DNA of 64,000 bases from DASYXW01 sp035934405 (lineage in GTDB: Bacteria; Acidobacteriota; Terriglobia; UBA7540): NCBI GenBank assembly GCA_035934405.1, contig DASYXW010000053.1, positions 1 through 64,000 of the forward strand, in the 5' to 3' direction. Position numbers and translations under genes: made by a program. Below the pieces are notes generated by a model that saw only the letters and a program-made list of their open reading frames with translations, made no database searches and was not told the origin of the DNA. This document shows positions 8,102 through 17,280 of the stretch, in pieces; the first letter of the stretch is position 1, and each line of letters starts with the position of its first letter.

Positions 8102-9400
8102 TCACGCTTCATTCCTCAGCGCCTCGATAGGGTCGAGCTTGGCGGCGCGGCTGGCCGGATAGATGCCGAAAAACAAGCCCACCGAAGTTGAAACTGCCAG
8201 TCCGATAATGACGGCGCTCAGCGGCACGGAGGCGACGAAGAACACATCCACAATCCAGGCGACGATGAACGCGACGAGGATCCCCGCCGCGCCGCCCGTG
8301 CCCGCCATCACGCCGGACTCGATGACGAACTGCAGCAGGATGTCGCGGCGGCGCGCGCCGAGTGACTTGCGGATGCCGATCTCGTGGGTGCGTTCGGTGA
8401 CGCTCGCCAGCATGATGTTCATAATCACGATGCCGCCCACCACCATGAAGACGGACACCACGCCGATGGTGATGGCGAAGATTGAGCCGGTAAGCTGCTG
8501 GAACAGGCCCATGATGGTGTCGGAGGCGTTGATGCCGAAATCATCCGTTTCCTTGTAAGGGACGTGGTGCCGGGCGCGCATCAGGGCGCGGACCTCGTCT
8601 TCGAGCTCGAGCATCTGCGGCGCGCTAAACGCCTGGATGCTGATGCTCATGTTGGGCCGGGAAGCAAAGAGCTTCTTGGCCGTGGTCAGGGGAATCTGGG
8701 CGAAGGTATCCTGGCTTTGCCCGAAGGTCGAGCCCAGCGGCACCGCCGTGCCGACCACGCGGAAGGGCTGGCCGCCAATCTCAATCGTCTTGTCGATGGG
8801 ATCGGTGCTCGGAAAAAACTTGTTCACCAAGTCCTGGCCGATGAAACACACCTGGGCGCTGTGCTCGTATTCGGCTTCGGAAAAATAGCGGCCTTCCTGG
8901 ACCTTCTCCTGGCCGATGTTGATCATGTCGGGCGTTTCGCCGCCCACGTCGATCTCGTAAAGGGTCTGGCCCTTGTAGTGGGCGTCGGGACGCGGTCGCA
9001 AGCCGGTTTCCGCCCCAATGGCCTTGTAGCCGTGGAGGGCATCTTTCAAGAAATCATAGTCGGCCAGCAAGATGGGCTTGTTGCGGCGCTGCTCGCGGAT
9101 CCACTCCTCGTCGCTGGTGTTGGCCCAGTTGAACCGGTCGAGGATGAAAACGTTGGCGCCGAGATTCGCCACGTGGTCCTGGATGTACAGGTTCATGCCG
9201 TTGATGACGGAGATCACCACGATGAGCGTGGTGGTGGCGATGACGACACCGAGGAGCGTGAGGAAGGAGCGCAGCTTGTGAGTGCGAAGGGCTTCGAGGG
9301 CGATCCAGAAGGCTTCACGGGCCGCCGTCCAGAGGTTCGAGAGCTGGCGCTGCTTCACGCGAGGGCGGACCAGCGGCTGGGCTTGACTCAGTGCCGACAT
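8102..9400 (-). CDS. MacB/FtsX-type ABC transporter permease (copy A1)
   Basis: 432 residues; first permease after the ATPase gene. AREAFWIALEALRTHKLRSF leads into helix 1 (VVIATTTLIVVISVIN), then a MacB core with FGQSQDTFAQIPLTT, then helices 2-4 containing GGIVIMNIMLASVTERTHEI and ASRAAKLDPIEALRNE. Unlike E. coli MacB, the ATPase is a separate gene, as in LolD/LolCE-style systems. The 88-base spacer to the ATPase is a GTGCCAGGT-word repeat with inverted arms (9404-9485), and no Shine-Dalgarno site precedes the ATG. Confidence 0.92.
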   Translation of the reverse strand: MSALSQAQPLVRPRVKQRQLSNLWTAAREAFWIALEALRTHKLRSFLTLLGVVIATTTLIVVISVINGMNLYIQDHVANLGANVFILDRFNWANTSDEEWIREQRRNKPILLADYDFLKDALHGYKAIGAETGLRPRPDAHYKGQTLYEIDVGGETPDMINIGQEKVQEGRYFSEAEYEHSAQVCFIGQDLVNKFFPSTDPIDKTIEIGGQPFRVVGTAVPLGSTFGQSQDTFAQIPLTTAKKLFASRPNMSISIQAFSAPQMLELEDEVRALMRARHHVPYKETDDFGINASDTIMGLFQQLTGSIFAITIGVVSVFMVVGGIVIMNIMLASVTERTHEIGIRKSLGARRRDILLQFVIESGVMAGTGGAAGILVAFIVAWIVDVFFVASVPLSAVIIGLAVSTSVGLFFGIYPASRAAKLDPIEALRNEA

Positions 9401-9403
9401 AAG

Positions 9404-9485
9404 AGGTGCCAGGTATCAGGTGCCAGGTGTCAGCATCCCACTATGAGCGGCCAGCACGTTTGATGGCTGACACCCGGTACCTGCC
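9404..9485. repeat. GTGCCAGGT-word repeat with inverted arms in the ATPase-permease spacer
   Basis: The left arm (9404-9434) repeats AGGTGCCAGGT(A/G)TCAG. The right arm (9466-9485) reads GGCTGACACCCGGTACCTGC, the inverted version. The arms can pair around a ~30-base loop. The same word family reappears at 34915-35070. Confidence 0.75.
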
Positions 9486-9488
9486 TTT

Positions 9489-10226
<738 letters not shown>

Positions 10227-10422
10227 TTGGAGTTCCTGTCCCTTCGTCGCCTGCCAACGGTTAGACGCTCGGCTGGGCGAACCATCTCATGCCCCCGAGC
10301 CGGCTGCGAGAAATCACGCCGACGGATTCAGTCCAGGTAGCAACGTAACGTAAGGATCTATTGATTCCAAAGCACATCGTGGGTTTGTTCCAAAGCTGGT
10401 TTGCACACTCATTTTCCTCCGC

Positions 10423-12003
10423 CTACGATCCCGAAGCCGTGGGACCTTGCATCGGTGTGGTGTTATCCACCTTCACCTTGGTGCCGTCCTTGAGCGTCCG
10501 CAGCACCTGGTAACTGCCGGTCACGATCTCGTCGCCGGGTTGAAGCCCTTTCGTGACCTCGGCGTTGGTTTCACCCATGATGCCGGTCTCAACCGGTACG
10601 AATACAGCCTTGCCGGCTCGGATCACGAACGCACCTTGCACTTCCTCCTTGAGCCGCGCCTGCTCCTTGGGGGAAAGCTCAGTCATAGGCTTTTCAGCCG
10701 CTAAAGCCTTGCCGTCACTGGACTTCTTTTGGCTTTCCTCAAGCTCGCGGCGAGTCCGGATGGTCAGCGCCTGGATGGGAATCGCGATCGCATCCTGGCG
10801 GGTTGCCGACGTGATCTTGGCCGTGGCCGAAAGCCCCGGACGCATGTTGGGCGGCGGATTATCCAGCGTCACAACCACTTTAAAATCTTTGGCTTCCTGG
10901 TTGGAGGCGCCTGTGGTGGACTGTGTGGTGGATTGTCCCGTGGTGCTCGAAACGGCACTCTGGCCGATCTCGGTGACTTTGCCGGCGAAGGTCTTGTTGG
11001 GAACCGCGTCAATCGTCACTTCGGCCGGCTGGCCGACCTTGACGTTGACGATGTCGGTCTCATCCACCATCACCTCGGCCGTAATCACGGAGAGGTCCGA
11101 GACCTGGAAGAGCACGCTGCCGGGCTGGTTCTGGACGCCGGGCACCATGTTCTCGCCCACGTGAACCGGCAAGGAGGTGATGATGCCGTCGATCGGCGAC
11201 GTGTAGACCGTCTGGCTGAGCTGGTTTTGCACCCCCAGCAACTGTGCGCGGTTTTGCCGCAGCCGGGCATCCGCCATATCGCGGTTGGAAATCGCCTGCT
11301 GGTAGAGCGCCTTGTTCTGCGCCACCTGCGCCTCGCTCGACTGCACCGCGGCCTTGGCCACTTCGTAGTTGCTGAGGCTCGTGTCATACTGCTGCTGCGA
11401 AATGATCTGCGACTTAAACCCTTCCTGGTCGCGCTTGAACTGGTCGCCGGCGTCTTTGAGCTTTGCCTGCGACTGGGCCAGATTGGCCTGAGCGGCCTTG
11501 AGGCTGGCGGCGGCGGAGTCTACCGTGGCGCTATTCACGGCGATATCTGCCTGCGCCGTCTTGATGGCCGCCTGCTGGGCATCCACGCTCGCCGACTGCT
11601 GCACGTCTTCGGTGCGCATGAGCAGTTGCCCCTTCTTCACCGTGTCACCTTCCTTGACCAGAATCTCGGTAATCTTCCCGAAGGAGTTGGCGTTCACGTT
11701 GGCCAGCTTTTCGGGCGGCGGCTCAATCTGGCCAGAGGCGGTTACGACGGACGCCAGGTCCTGCCGCATCACCTTCCCGGTCTGAACCGTCACCTGTCCA
11801 CGCTTGCTCCAGACGATGCCCACCACCACGAGCGCCACGAGCAGCACAGCGCCTATGATCATCAGCCAAACTTTCTTCTTCGATTTCATCACTTTTCCTC
11901 TGTGAGGCGGCAACTCATAACTGACGGGCCTGACAGGCGCCTCCTCCGGCTTGGTATATTGAAGCCCTTCGTCCTCTAACACGGTGCTGCCGTCTTGAAC
12001 CAT
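10423..12003 (-). CDS. Periplasmic adaptor (membrane-fusion) protein, MacA/HlyD family
   Basis: 526 residues from ATG 12003, which has GAGGAG nine bases upstream. A second good start with AGAGGAAA is ATG 11886 (MKSKKKVW), just before the membrane helix IIGAVLLVALVVVGIVW. The barrel-sandwich halves are at about VTASGQIEPPPEKLANV and TVYTSPIDGIITSLPVHVGE. Between them is a long Ala/Gln/Lys coiled coil (about 150-250), then a beta-barrel region with VGQPAEVTIDAVPNKTFAG and a C-terminal proximal domain (GLQPGDEIVTGSYQVLR). The role is to join the inner-membrane ABC pump to an outer-membrane channel; no TolC-like gene is in the window. First gene of the array. Confidence 0.93.
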   Translation of the reverse strand: MVQDGSTVLEDEGLQYTKPEEAPVRPVSYELPPHRGKVMKSKKKVWLMIIGAVLLVALVVVGIVWSKRGQVTVQTGKVMRQDLASVVTASGQIEPPPEKLANVNANSFGKITEILVKEGDTVKKGQLLMRTEDVQQSASVDAQQAAIKTAQADIAVNSATVDSAAASLKAAQANLAQSQAKLKDAGDQFKRDQEGFKSQIISQQQYDTSLSNYEVAKAAVQSSEAQVAQNKALYQQAISNRDMADARLRQNRAQLLGVQNQLSQTVYTSPIDGIITSLPVHVGENMVPGVQNQPGSVLFQVSDLSVITAEVMVDETDIVNVKVGQPAEVTIDAVPNKTFAGKVTEIGQSAVSSTTGQSTTQSTTGASNQEAKDFKVVVTLDNPPPNMRPGLSATAKITSATRQDAIAIPIQALTIRTRRELEESQKKSSDGKALAAEKPMTELSPKEQARLKEEVQGAFVIRAGKAVFVPVETGIMGETNAEVTKGLQPGDEIVTGSYQVLRTLKDGTKVKVDNTTPMQGPTASGS

Positions 12004-12548
12004 TGGGAATCGCTCCTCGAAAAAAAAGCCGGGATGACGATGGCGCCGCGCCTGTAACAATCCAGACACCGGTCACGGGCGCGTTGGATGCGCGAAATCT
12101 TATCGCCGTCGCCTGGCACTTGGGGCCCCGCCGTTGGGGTCAATTTCCTCCGTCCGCCACTTCCACTTTACCTATACGTCGGACGCATCCCAAAAGTTTC
12201 CAGCCGCCCGGCGGCACAGGCCTCACCTTGCGATACGCATAAGGTCGCATGGGATCAAAGCGCGGAAGCAGGCGGCGGGCGCAGGGCTGACCTCGATTCT
12301 CTCCGGTAAATTCGCGGCAGCCCGGAAATCAAACGTAGACCCCAGGCCGCCCAAGACCTATGTATTGTAGCCCGGTTCCGGGTTGAGAGAAATGAGAATC
12401 TGGTGTCGCGTCTCAGGAGTTCGCTAATGAAGTCCAGGCTCGGGGAACGGCTCCGCAGCCCCGTCAGGGGCAAAATATCGTAACCCACGGTGGGCTGACT
12501 TTGCAGCTACGCTCTGAGACACGACACTAGCTACATGCAGATAGTCGC
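12004..12548. other. Non-coding gap with degenerate palindromic repeats
   Basis: No convincing gene. It should hold the promoter of the export array, transcribed leftward, but I cannot pick a clear -35/-10. At 12460-12500 there is a GCCCCGTCAGGGGC hairpin followed by AAAATATCGTAACCCACGGTGGG, a degraded relative of the composite repeat at 238-371. Confidence 0.5.
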
Positions 12549-12826
12549 TCAGGGCACAAGGTTGCTACTTCGGGCAAGTTTGAACACCACGCCGAGGAAG
12601 TGGGCGCCGTCGAATTCGGTTGTACCGTAGAAGTTGCCCGTTGCGTCCCGAATGAGACTCGATTCGGGAAAAGACCCTTCGGTCCCGCCCGTGAAGGCGT
12701 ACAGCGTGGTCTCGACACCCGAGGCATCCAACTTGAATACCGTTCCGCACCCCAACGGGTCGTTGCATAACGTGCCGCCGCCTTCGGCACAAGGAAACCG
12801 ATGCTGATTACCAGCACCAAGGCCAT
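12549..12826 (-). pseudogene. Remnant of a GloVer-type tandem-repeat secreted protein
   Basis: One frame from ATG 12826 gives a signal-peptide-like MALVLVISIGFLVPKAAA. A different frame directly after it reads CGTVFKLDASGVETTLYAF, then TGGTEGSFPESSLIRDATGN and FYGTTEFDG-GVVFKL. This is the repeat of the choice-of-anchor GloVer-containing proteins of Acidobacteriota, which normally carry many copies. Here about one and a half copies remain, frame-shifted from the signal peptide and without a C-terminal anchor, so I call it a decayed gene. Confidence 0.6.
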
Positions 12827-12859
12827 GATCCCTGATCATTCTTTCCCTCGTGGGCGCCC

Positions 12860-13258
12860 TCATCGCGAGGTATTCTTTCGCCGTCGCCGCTCGCTCTCCT
12901 TTATGATTTCGCTCAAATCCGCAACCGGCCGTATCTCATTCGTTCCTAACTTCATGCCTGGATGCGCCGAGATAAGCTGAATGGCATGATTGAGGTCTCG
13001 CGCCTCAAGGATGAGAAGGCCGGCGAGCTGTTCCTTGGTTTCCGCATAGGGGCCGTCGGTGGTCGCGACTTTGCCGTTTTTCCAGTACAGGGTCACGGCG
13101 GTCTCCGGAGGCTGAAGAGGTACTTCGGTAGCAACATGTCCGTTGGCGCGCAGACGGTCGTTATACTCAAAGCATTCGTCGAACACTGCGTGTTGCTCGT
13201 CCTCGGTCATCTCTTCGAATTTTCCTGGCTCCATGTATCCCAAACAGATGTATTTCAT
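12860..13258 (-). CDS. YciI/DGPF family protein
   Basis: 132 residues, start ATG 13258 with AAGGAGGA six bases upstream. MKYICLGYMEPGKFEEMTED opens a YCII-related (DGPF) domain with the eponymous TDGPYAETKEQLAGLLILEA, then LNHAIQLISAHPGMKLGTNE and EIRPV. Such ~120-residue ferredoxin-like proteins are habitual neighbours of ECF42-type sigma factors; their biochemical role is unsettled. The C-terminus is extended by a basic tail (ESERRRRKNTSR). It is 1.2 kb downstream of the sigma gene on the same strand, after a second DGPF gene and a broken reductase gene. Confidence 0.88.
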   Translation of the reverse strand: MKYICLGYMEPGKFEEMTEDEQHAVFDECFEYNDRLRANGHVATEVPLQPPETAVTLYWKNGKVATTDGPYAETKEQLAGLLILEARDLNHAIQLISAHPGMKLGTNEIRPVADLSEIIKESERRRRKNTSR

Positions 13259-13613
13259 CCATTCCTCCTTGTTTCCTGTGACTCAGAGAGCCGTAGCTCG
13301 TCGTTCTGTTATCAGATAGTCGTTCGGGAGACCGAAAATCGATAGCTGCTTCATTTTTTTAGCCTCGTCAGAGGAATCTGTGGGTCACCGATGCGATCGA
13401 ATGGCGGCCGGAAGTTGGGCTCGAGGGTGCCCTGTCCTTGCGTTTTTTGCAAGGGCGGGTATCGATGCTGACGACGCGACTTTGTCCGTTCTGCAGAAAA
13501 CCCGTTGTGTATGCGGTCGCGGTACCCGCCCTTCGCCAAGAACGCGAAGGACGGGGCACCCACTGTGTTGGTAATGCCCGCAAGATCAAAAGCCCGGGCA
13601 CCCGGCCGAGTGT
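13259..13613. other. Gap with an 11-base inverted repeat
   Basis: No gene. AAGGGCGGGTA (13451-13461) is repeated inverted as TACCCGCCCTT (13523-13533). The segment between contains GTCCGTTCTGCAGAAAAC, so this may be a small non-autonomous repeat. It separates the YciI gene from the broken reductase gene. Confidence 0.45.
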
Positions 13614-13970
13614 TTATAGACTTCCGGTTGGGACTGCGCCTGCACGCTCGTAATTCACGATAATGACGCCTTTCGAGGTGACTGTGCTTTCCGTCACCTT
13701 AGAATGCCGCCGGGATCGTGCCATCGGCAAACAATCGTTTTCCACCGCCCAACGTTATCGGAAATATCTTCAGCCAGAACGCATCGACCAAATCATGCTT
13801 GATGAGCGTCTGAACGAGATTTGCGCTTCCATAAACGTGCAAATCCGGCCCTTCCTGTTGCTTGATTTTGGTGATTTTTTACGCAATATCTCCGATTAGA
13901 AACACGGACGGCTGCCATTCGTGAGAAGTCATGGTATTCGAGGCGACGTACTTGGTCGCTGTGTTGACGG
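13614..13970 (-). pseudogene. Broken dihydrofolate-reductase-like (RibD C-terminal) gene
   Basis: Conceptual minus-strand translation gives NTATKYVASNTMTSHEWQPS, then GPDLHVYGSANLVQTLIKHD, LVDAFWLKIFPITLGGGKRL and FADGTIPAAF, and in another frame KVTESTVTSKGVIIVNYER. This is the C-terminal half of the DHFR/RibD_C reductases that commonly accompany YciI and ECF genes. There is an in-frame TAA at 13879-13881, a one-base frameshift near 13697-13702, and the NADPH-binding N-terminal half is missing (the upstream sequence does not encode it). Two independent lesions plus the truncation make this a pseudogene, not a sequencing slip. Confidence 0.8.
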
Positions 13971-14087
13971 CTGGCACTTGGACGCAGGGATGCTGACCCG
14001 GCTCGCGGCACCCCGACACCGGCCCGTCAGGCCGGCATCACCGGCAGTGTTGTCACTGCCGCTCAGTTGCTTCCGTTGGGTGCTCCG

Positions 14088-14426
14088 TCAGTTAAACGGG
14101 CGCACCTCGACCGGCGCCCGACAGGCGACGGCAGCCTTGCGCCCCCACGCAAGTGCATCATCCAGATTAGCGGCCTCCAGCACCCAAAAACCGCCTATGT
14201 GCTCCTTGGTCTCCAGATACGGCCCGTCGGTGGTGAGCACCTTCCCATCGGGCTGCGCTCGCAGCGACTTCGCGTCGCGGGCGGGGGTGAGGCCGCCCAC
14301 GAAAATCCTGACGCCGGCAGCCACCATCTCTTCGTTGAGCGTGTCGATATCGCGGCCCATCGCTTCGTCCTCTGCGGACGGGTCGTAGTTGTCGGGGTGG
14401 TGAATAGCGACCAGATATTGCGGCAT
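14088..14426 (-). CDS. YciI/DGPF family protein, partner of the ECF sigma factor
   Basis: 112 residues. MPQYLVAIHHPDNYDPSAED is a typical YCII opening; the core is VLTTDGPYLETKEHIGGFWV, and LEAANLDDALAWGRKAAVAC closes the helix, ending with VEVRPF. The full-length family pattern is present. The gene starts 61 bases after the stop of the sigma gene and is probably co-transcribed. ECF42 sigma factors are almost always found beside such a gene. Confidence 0.92.
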   Translation of the reverse strand: MPQYLVAIHHPDNYDPSAEDEAMGRDIDTLNEEMVAAGVRIFVGGLTPARDAKSLRAQPDGKVLTTDGPYLETKEHIGGFWVLEAANLDDALAWGRKAAVACRAPVEVRPFN

Positions 14427-14486
14427 GATTTTTCCTATAAAGGTCTTCGAGCCGGCAGCACAGCCTTGCGCGCTGGATCGTTCATC

Positions 14487-15785
14487 CTAGTAGTCGTCGC
14501 GCACGGACAGAATCGACACGCTAGACGGACTTTTTTTCAATTCCTCGAGCCGCCTGGCGAGAAAACGGCGCTCCGGTTCCTGCTGCGCCAGGGCGAGCGC
14601 CTTCTCATACGAAGCACGGGCCTCCGGAATCCGCCCTAATCTGCGGCACAGGTCCGCACGGGCAGAGTGCGCCAGGTGATAGTGGGATAGGTGCTCGCGC
14701 GCCAGCAAGTCATCGATAAGAGCAAGACCCTGCTCCAGACCTTCGCACATGGCAATGGCCACTGCGCGGTTCAGTTCGACAACCGGGGATGGCTGAATCC
14801 GAAGCAATTGGTCATACAGTAGGGCAACCTGACGCCAGTCCGTGGATGCCGTGGAGGAACTCTCGGCGTGAACGGCCGCAATGGCCGCCTGCAGAGTGTA
14901 GGCACCGAAGCGGCGGGACTTCAAGGATTTTTCCACCAATGCCACTCCCTCCGCGATCTGCTCCCGGTTCCAGAGCGAGCGATCCTGGTTCTCCAGCAAA
15001 ATCAGCTCTCCGGTCAGCGACGTTCTCGCGGCGTGACGGGATTCCTGTAGCAACATCAGGGCAAGCAGCCCAATGACTTCCGGCTCTGGCCGGAGTTCGG
15101 CCAGCAACCGGCCCAGTCGAATCGCCTCGCCGGTCAGCTCGGCCCGCGTTACCTCCGCTCCCGCCGCAGCCGAATAACCCTCGTTAAAGACGAGATAGAC
15201 GACCTGAAGCACCGCGCCCAGCCGCTCCGGCAGTTCCTGCGGCGCCGGCACCTCGTACGGAATCGGTGTCTCTCGGATCTTTGCCTTGGCGCGCACAATG
15301 CGCTGCGCCAGCGTGCGCGGAGTAATGAGGAAGGCCTTGGCTATCTCTTCGGTTGTCAGCCCGCACACCTCACGCAGGGTGAGCGCAACTTGCGCTTCCG
15401 GCGCTAGAGATGGATGACAGCACGTAAAAATCAGGCGCAGCCGATCATCCTCAAGGCTGTCCCCTTCATTGGACCTGTCCGCCGAACTCCATTGCGTTTC
15501 GAGATATCGCGCGAGCTCGTCTTGAGACGCATCAAATCTTGCCCGTCGACGCAGAGTATCAATGGCTTTGAATCGGGCCGTCGAAATCAACCATGGTCGC
15601 GGGTTGCCGGGTACTCCACTCCTCGGCCACAGGCTCAGCGCAGCCGCAAAGGCCTCGTGCATCGCCTCCTCGGCAAGATCAAGATCACCGAGCAAGCGGA
15701 TCAGAGTTGCCAGGATTCGTCCCGAATCCACGCGATAAAGGGAGTCGAGCAATTCGCGTATCTGCTCGGTGGAACGCTCGGTCAT
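14487..15785 (-). CDS. RNA polymerase ECF sigma factor, ECF42/DUF6596 type
   Basis: 432 residues from ATG 15785 (an upstream in-frame start at 15821 would add 12). Sigma region 2 is at about 15-85 (SLYRVDSGRILATLIRLLGD, EEAMHEAFAAAL, PRPWLISTARFKAIDTLRR), region 4 at about 120-180 (LTLREVCGLTTEEIAKAFLI, TLAQRIVRAKAKIRE). A long C-terminal domain of ~230 residues follows, starting LVFNEGYSAAAG and with TPR-like helices (LAHSARADLCRRLGRIPEAR). That extension is diagnostic of the SigI-like/ECF42 group, which works without a classical anti-sigma factor. Its probable regulon is the adjacent DGPF genes (inference). Confidence 0.93.
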   Translation of the reverse strand: MTERSTEQIRELLDSLYRVDSGRILATLIRLLGDLDLAEEAMHEAFAAALSLWPRSGVPGNPRPWLISTARFKAIDTLRRRARFDASQDELARYLETQWSSADRSNEGDSLEDDRLRLIFTCCHPSLAPEAQVALTLREVCGLTTEEIAKAFLITPRTLAQRIVRAKAKIRETPIPYEVPAPQELPERLGAVLQVVYLVFNEGYSAAAGAEVTRAELTGEAIRLGRLLAELRPEPEVIGLLALMLLQESRHAARTSLTGELILLENQDRSLWNREQIAEGVALVEKSLKSRRFGAYTLQAAIAAVHAESSSTASTDWRQVALLYDQLLRIQPSPVVELNRAVAIAMCEGLEQGLALIDDLLAREHLSHYHLAHSARADLCRRLGRIPEARASYEKALALAQQEPERRFLARRLEELKKSPSSVSILSVRDDY

Positions 15786-15842
15786 GACGACGACCTTAGC
15801 AAACCAGCTACCCCGAATCAATTTGGCAACGGCGGATCCGCG

Positions 15843-17201
15843 TTACAACTGCCCCAGGTCTTTTTCGATATTGTCCAACGTGACCTTGGAAAACTCGCCC
15901 GGAAGGGCGTCGGTGGAGCGGCGGACGTAGTAGTGGTCGCTGGCGCTGCCCACTTCGACCGTGTCCGTCTTCTTATCACCGTAGGTGACTTTGAAACTGA
16001 AGGCAGGCTTGGCGAGGCCGAACCTGGCGAGATCGGCTGATTTTCCTGCTGGGGCGGCGGGGAATGACGTGGCGCGAAGCTCGCCGAGGTCGGTGAGGAG
16101 CTGCTCCATCTTGTCGCTGAGCTCGTCTTTGGCGGTGGGCGCGGTTTGCTTCCACTTGCCCTTCTGCTGGTCGAAGACGCGCTGCCCCTGGGGAGTGGTG
16201 ACCTCGAGGTGCTGCGCGTCGAACACCGAAGAGGAGAACATGTCCTTGTCGCGGAGGTCGGCGGGGTCTTTCTGAAACTGCGTCAGGAAAGTCGAGTCGA
16301 GCGTAAACACGGGGTCGAGCGCGGAGTTCTCGGCGTCGTAACGAGCGCCGTCCTGCTTGCCCACGATGACGGACTGCGTGCCGTCCGGGCCGGTCACTTT
16401 GACGGTGAGCGCGGGTGAGCCGAAGCCGTACGTCGAGGCTTTTTTCTTGTCTTCGGCCACCACGGACTGCATGGTGAGCGAGCCAAGCGCTTTCACCATG
16501 CTGTCGACGCTGAAGTGGTCCGTACGGACGGGCGGCGGCAGCACGAGATCCCACGCGCCTTCGGGATTTCGCTCCAGCGTCCAGGTCTCTACCTTGGGGG
16601 CCTCGGGGCCTTTTGATGTGACGTCGATGCGCTGCGCCTTGTCCACGTCGAGCGTCAGGGCGCGGCGGTCGCGCAGGTCAAACATAGTTTTTTCGAGCGA
16701 GTTCTTTTCCCAGCTTCCGATGCTGACCACGCGCGGCGAGCCGGCGACGGCGGCATACAGTCCGGTCGAGGTGGGTGTTTGATCGCCCAGGAGCACGGTG
16801 AACTTCTGCTGGGAATCGGCGGTGACTTGAATCGTGGTCGCCGGCGGGTCAAGTCCGAAATCCTTCAGGTGGGTGGGGTTCGCGTCGGCCACGCTTTCGA
16901 CCGTGGCGCTCGAGAGGCTGGAGACGTACGTCTCCACAACCGATTGATCCGCCGGAAGCGGGCGCGGGGCGGTGATGGCCCACGTCTTGCCAACCTTGGT
17001 CAGCGTAAACGGGTCGCCGTCGCGCGGCTTTACCGTGAACGACTGGACGTGGTCCTTGTCGAACGCCACGAGCTTTTCAGCCGGCTTGGTTGCCGCCGCC
17101 TTGGGCTTTTCCTTGCTCTGGCGCCTGTTGTAATAGGTAATGCCGCCCCAGAGGGAGGCCAGAATTAGGATCGCGATGAGGGTTTTGAGGTAGCTTTTCA
17201 T
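15843..17201 (-). CDS. DUF4340 protein of the Gld-like ABC system
   Basis: 452 residues from ATG 17201 (MKSYLKTLIAILILASLWGG), an N-terminal membrane anchor followed by a basic stretch. The periplasmic body has several copies of the DUF4340 beta-rich motif, e.g. TPTHLKDFGLDPPATTI-like segments and KASTYGFGSPALTVKV, LARFGLAKPAFSFKV, each followed by a -LLGD- or -VG-type strand. DUF4340 proteins accompany GldG/GldF/GldA transporters in many non-gliding phyla; substrate unknown. The 76-base spacer before the start is a CGAAA(C/T)T-word repeat, and no Shine-Dalgarno site is seen. Confidence 0.85.
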   Translation of the reverse strand: MKSYLKTLIAILILASLWGGITYYNRRQSKEKPKAAATKPAEKLVAFDKDHVQSFTVKPRDGDPFTLTKVGKTWAITAPRPLPADQSVVETYVSSLSSATVESVADANPTHLKDFGLDPPATTIQVTADSQQKFTVLLGDQTPTSTGLYAAVAGSPRVVSIGSWEKNSLEKTMFDLRDRRALTLDVDKAQRIDVTSKGPEAPKVETWTLERNPEGAWDLVLPPPVRTDHFSVDSMVKALGSLTMQSVVAEDKKKASTYGFGSPALTVKVTGPDGTQSVIVGKQDGARYDAENSALDPVFTLDSTFLTQFQKDPADLRDKDMFSSSVFDAQHLEVTTPQGQRVFDQQKGKWKQTAPTAKDELSDKMEQLLTDLGELRATSFPAAPAGKSADLARFGLAKPAFSFKVTYGDKKTDTVEVGSASDHYYVRRSTDALPGEFSKVTLDNIEKDLGQL

Positions 17202-17280
17202 TTTGGAAACTCGAAATTCGAAACTCGAAACTCGGGCGAGATCAATGGCTCGATGACTCAATCACGCAATCACTCAATTA
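17202..17280. repeat. CGAAACT/CGAAATT-word repeat in an operon spacer
   Basis: Reads ACTCGAAATTCGAAACTCGA followed by ATCAATGGCTCGATGACTCA and CAATCACTCAATTA. It spans the whole space between the gldG-like stop codon (TAA at 17278-17280 is its last word) and the next start. The left half shares words with 55819-55860, the right half with 3868-4001 and 8040-8100. Confidence 0.7.
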
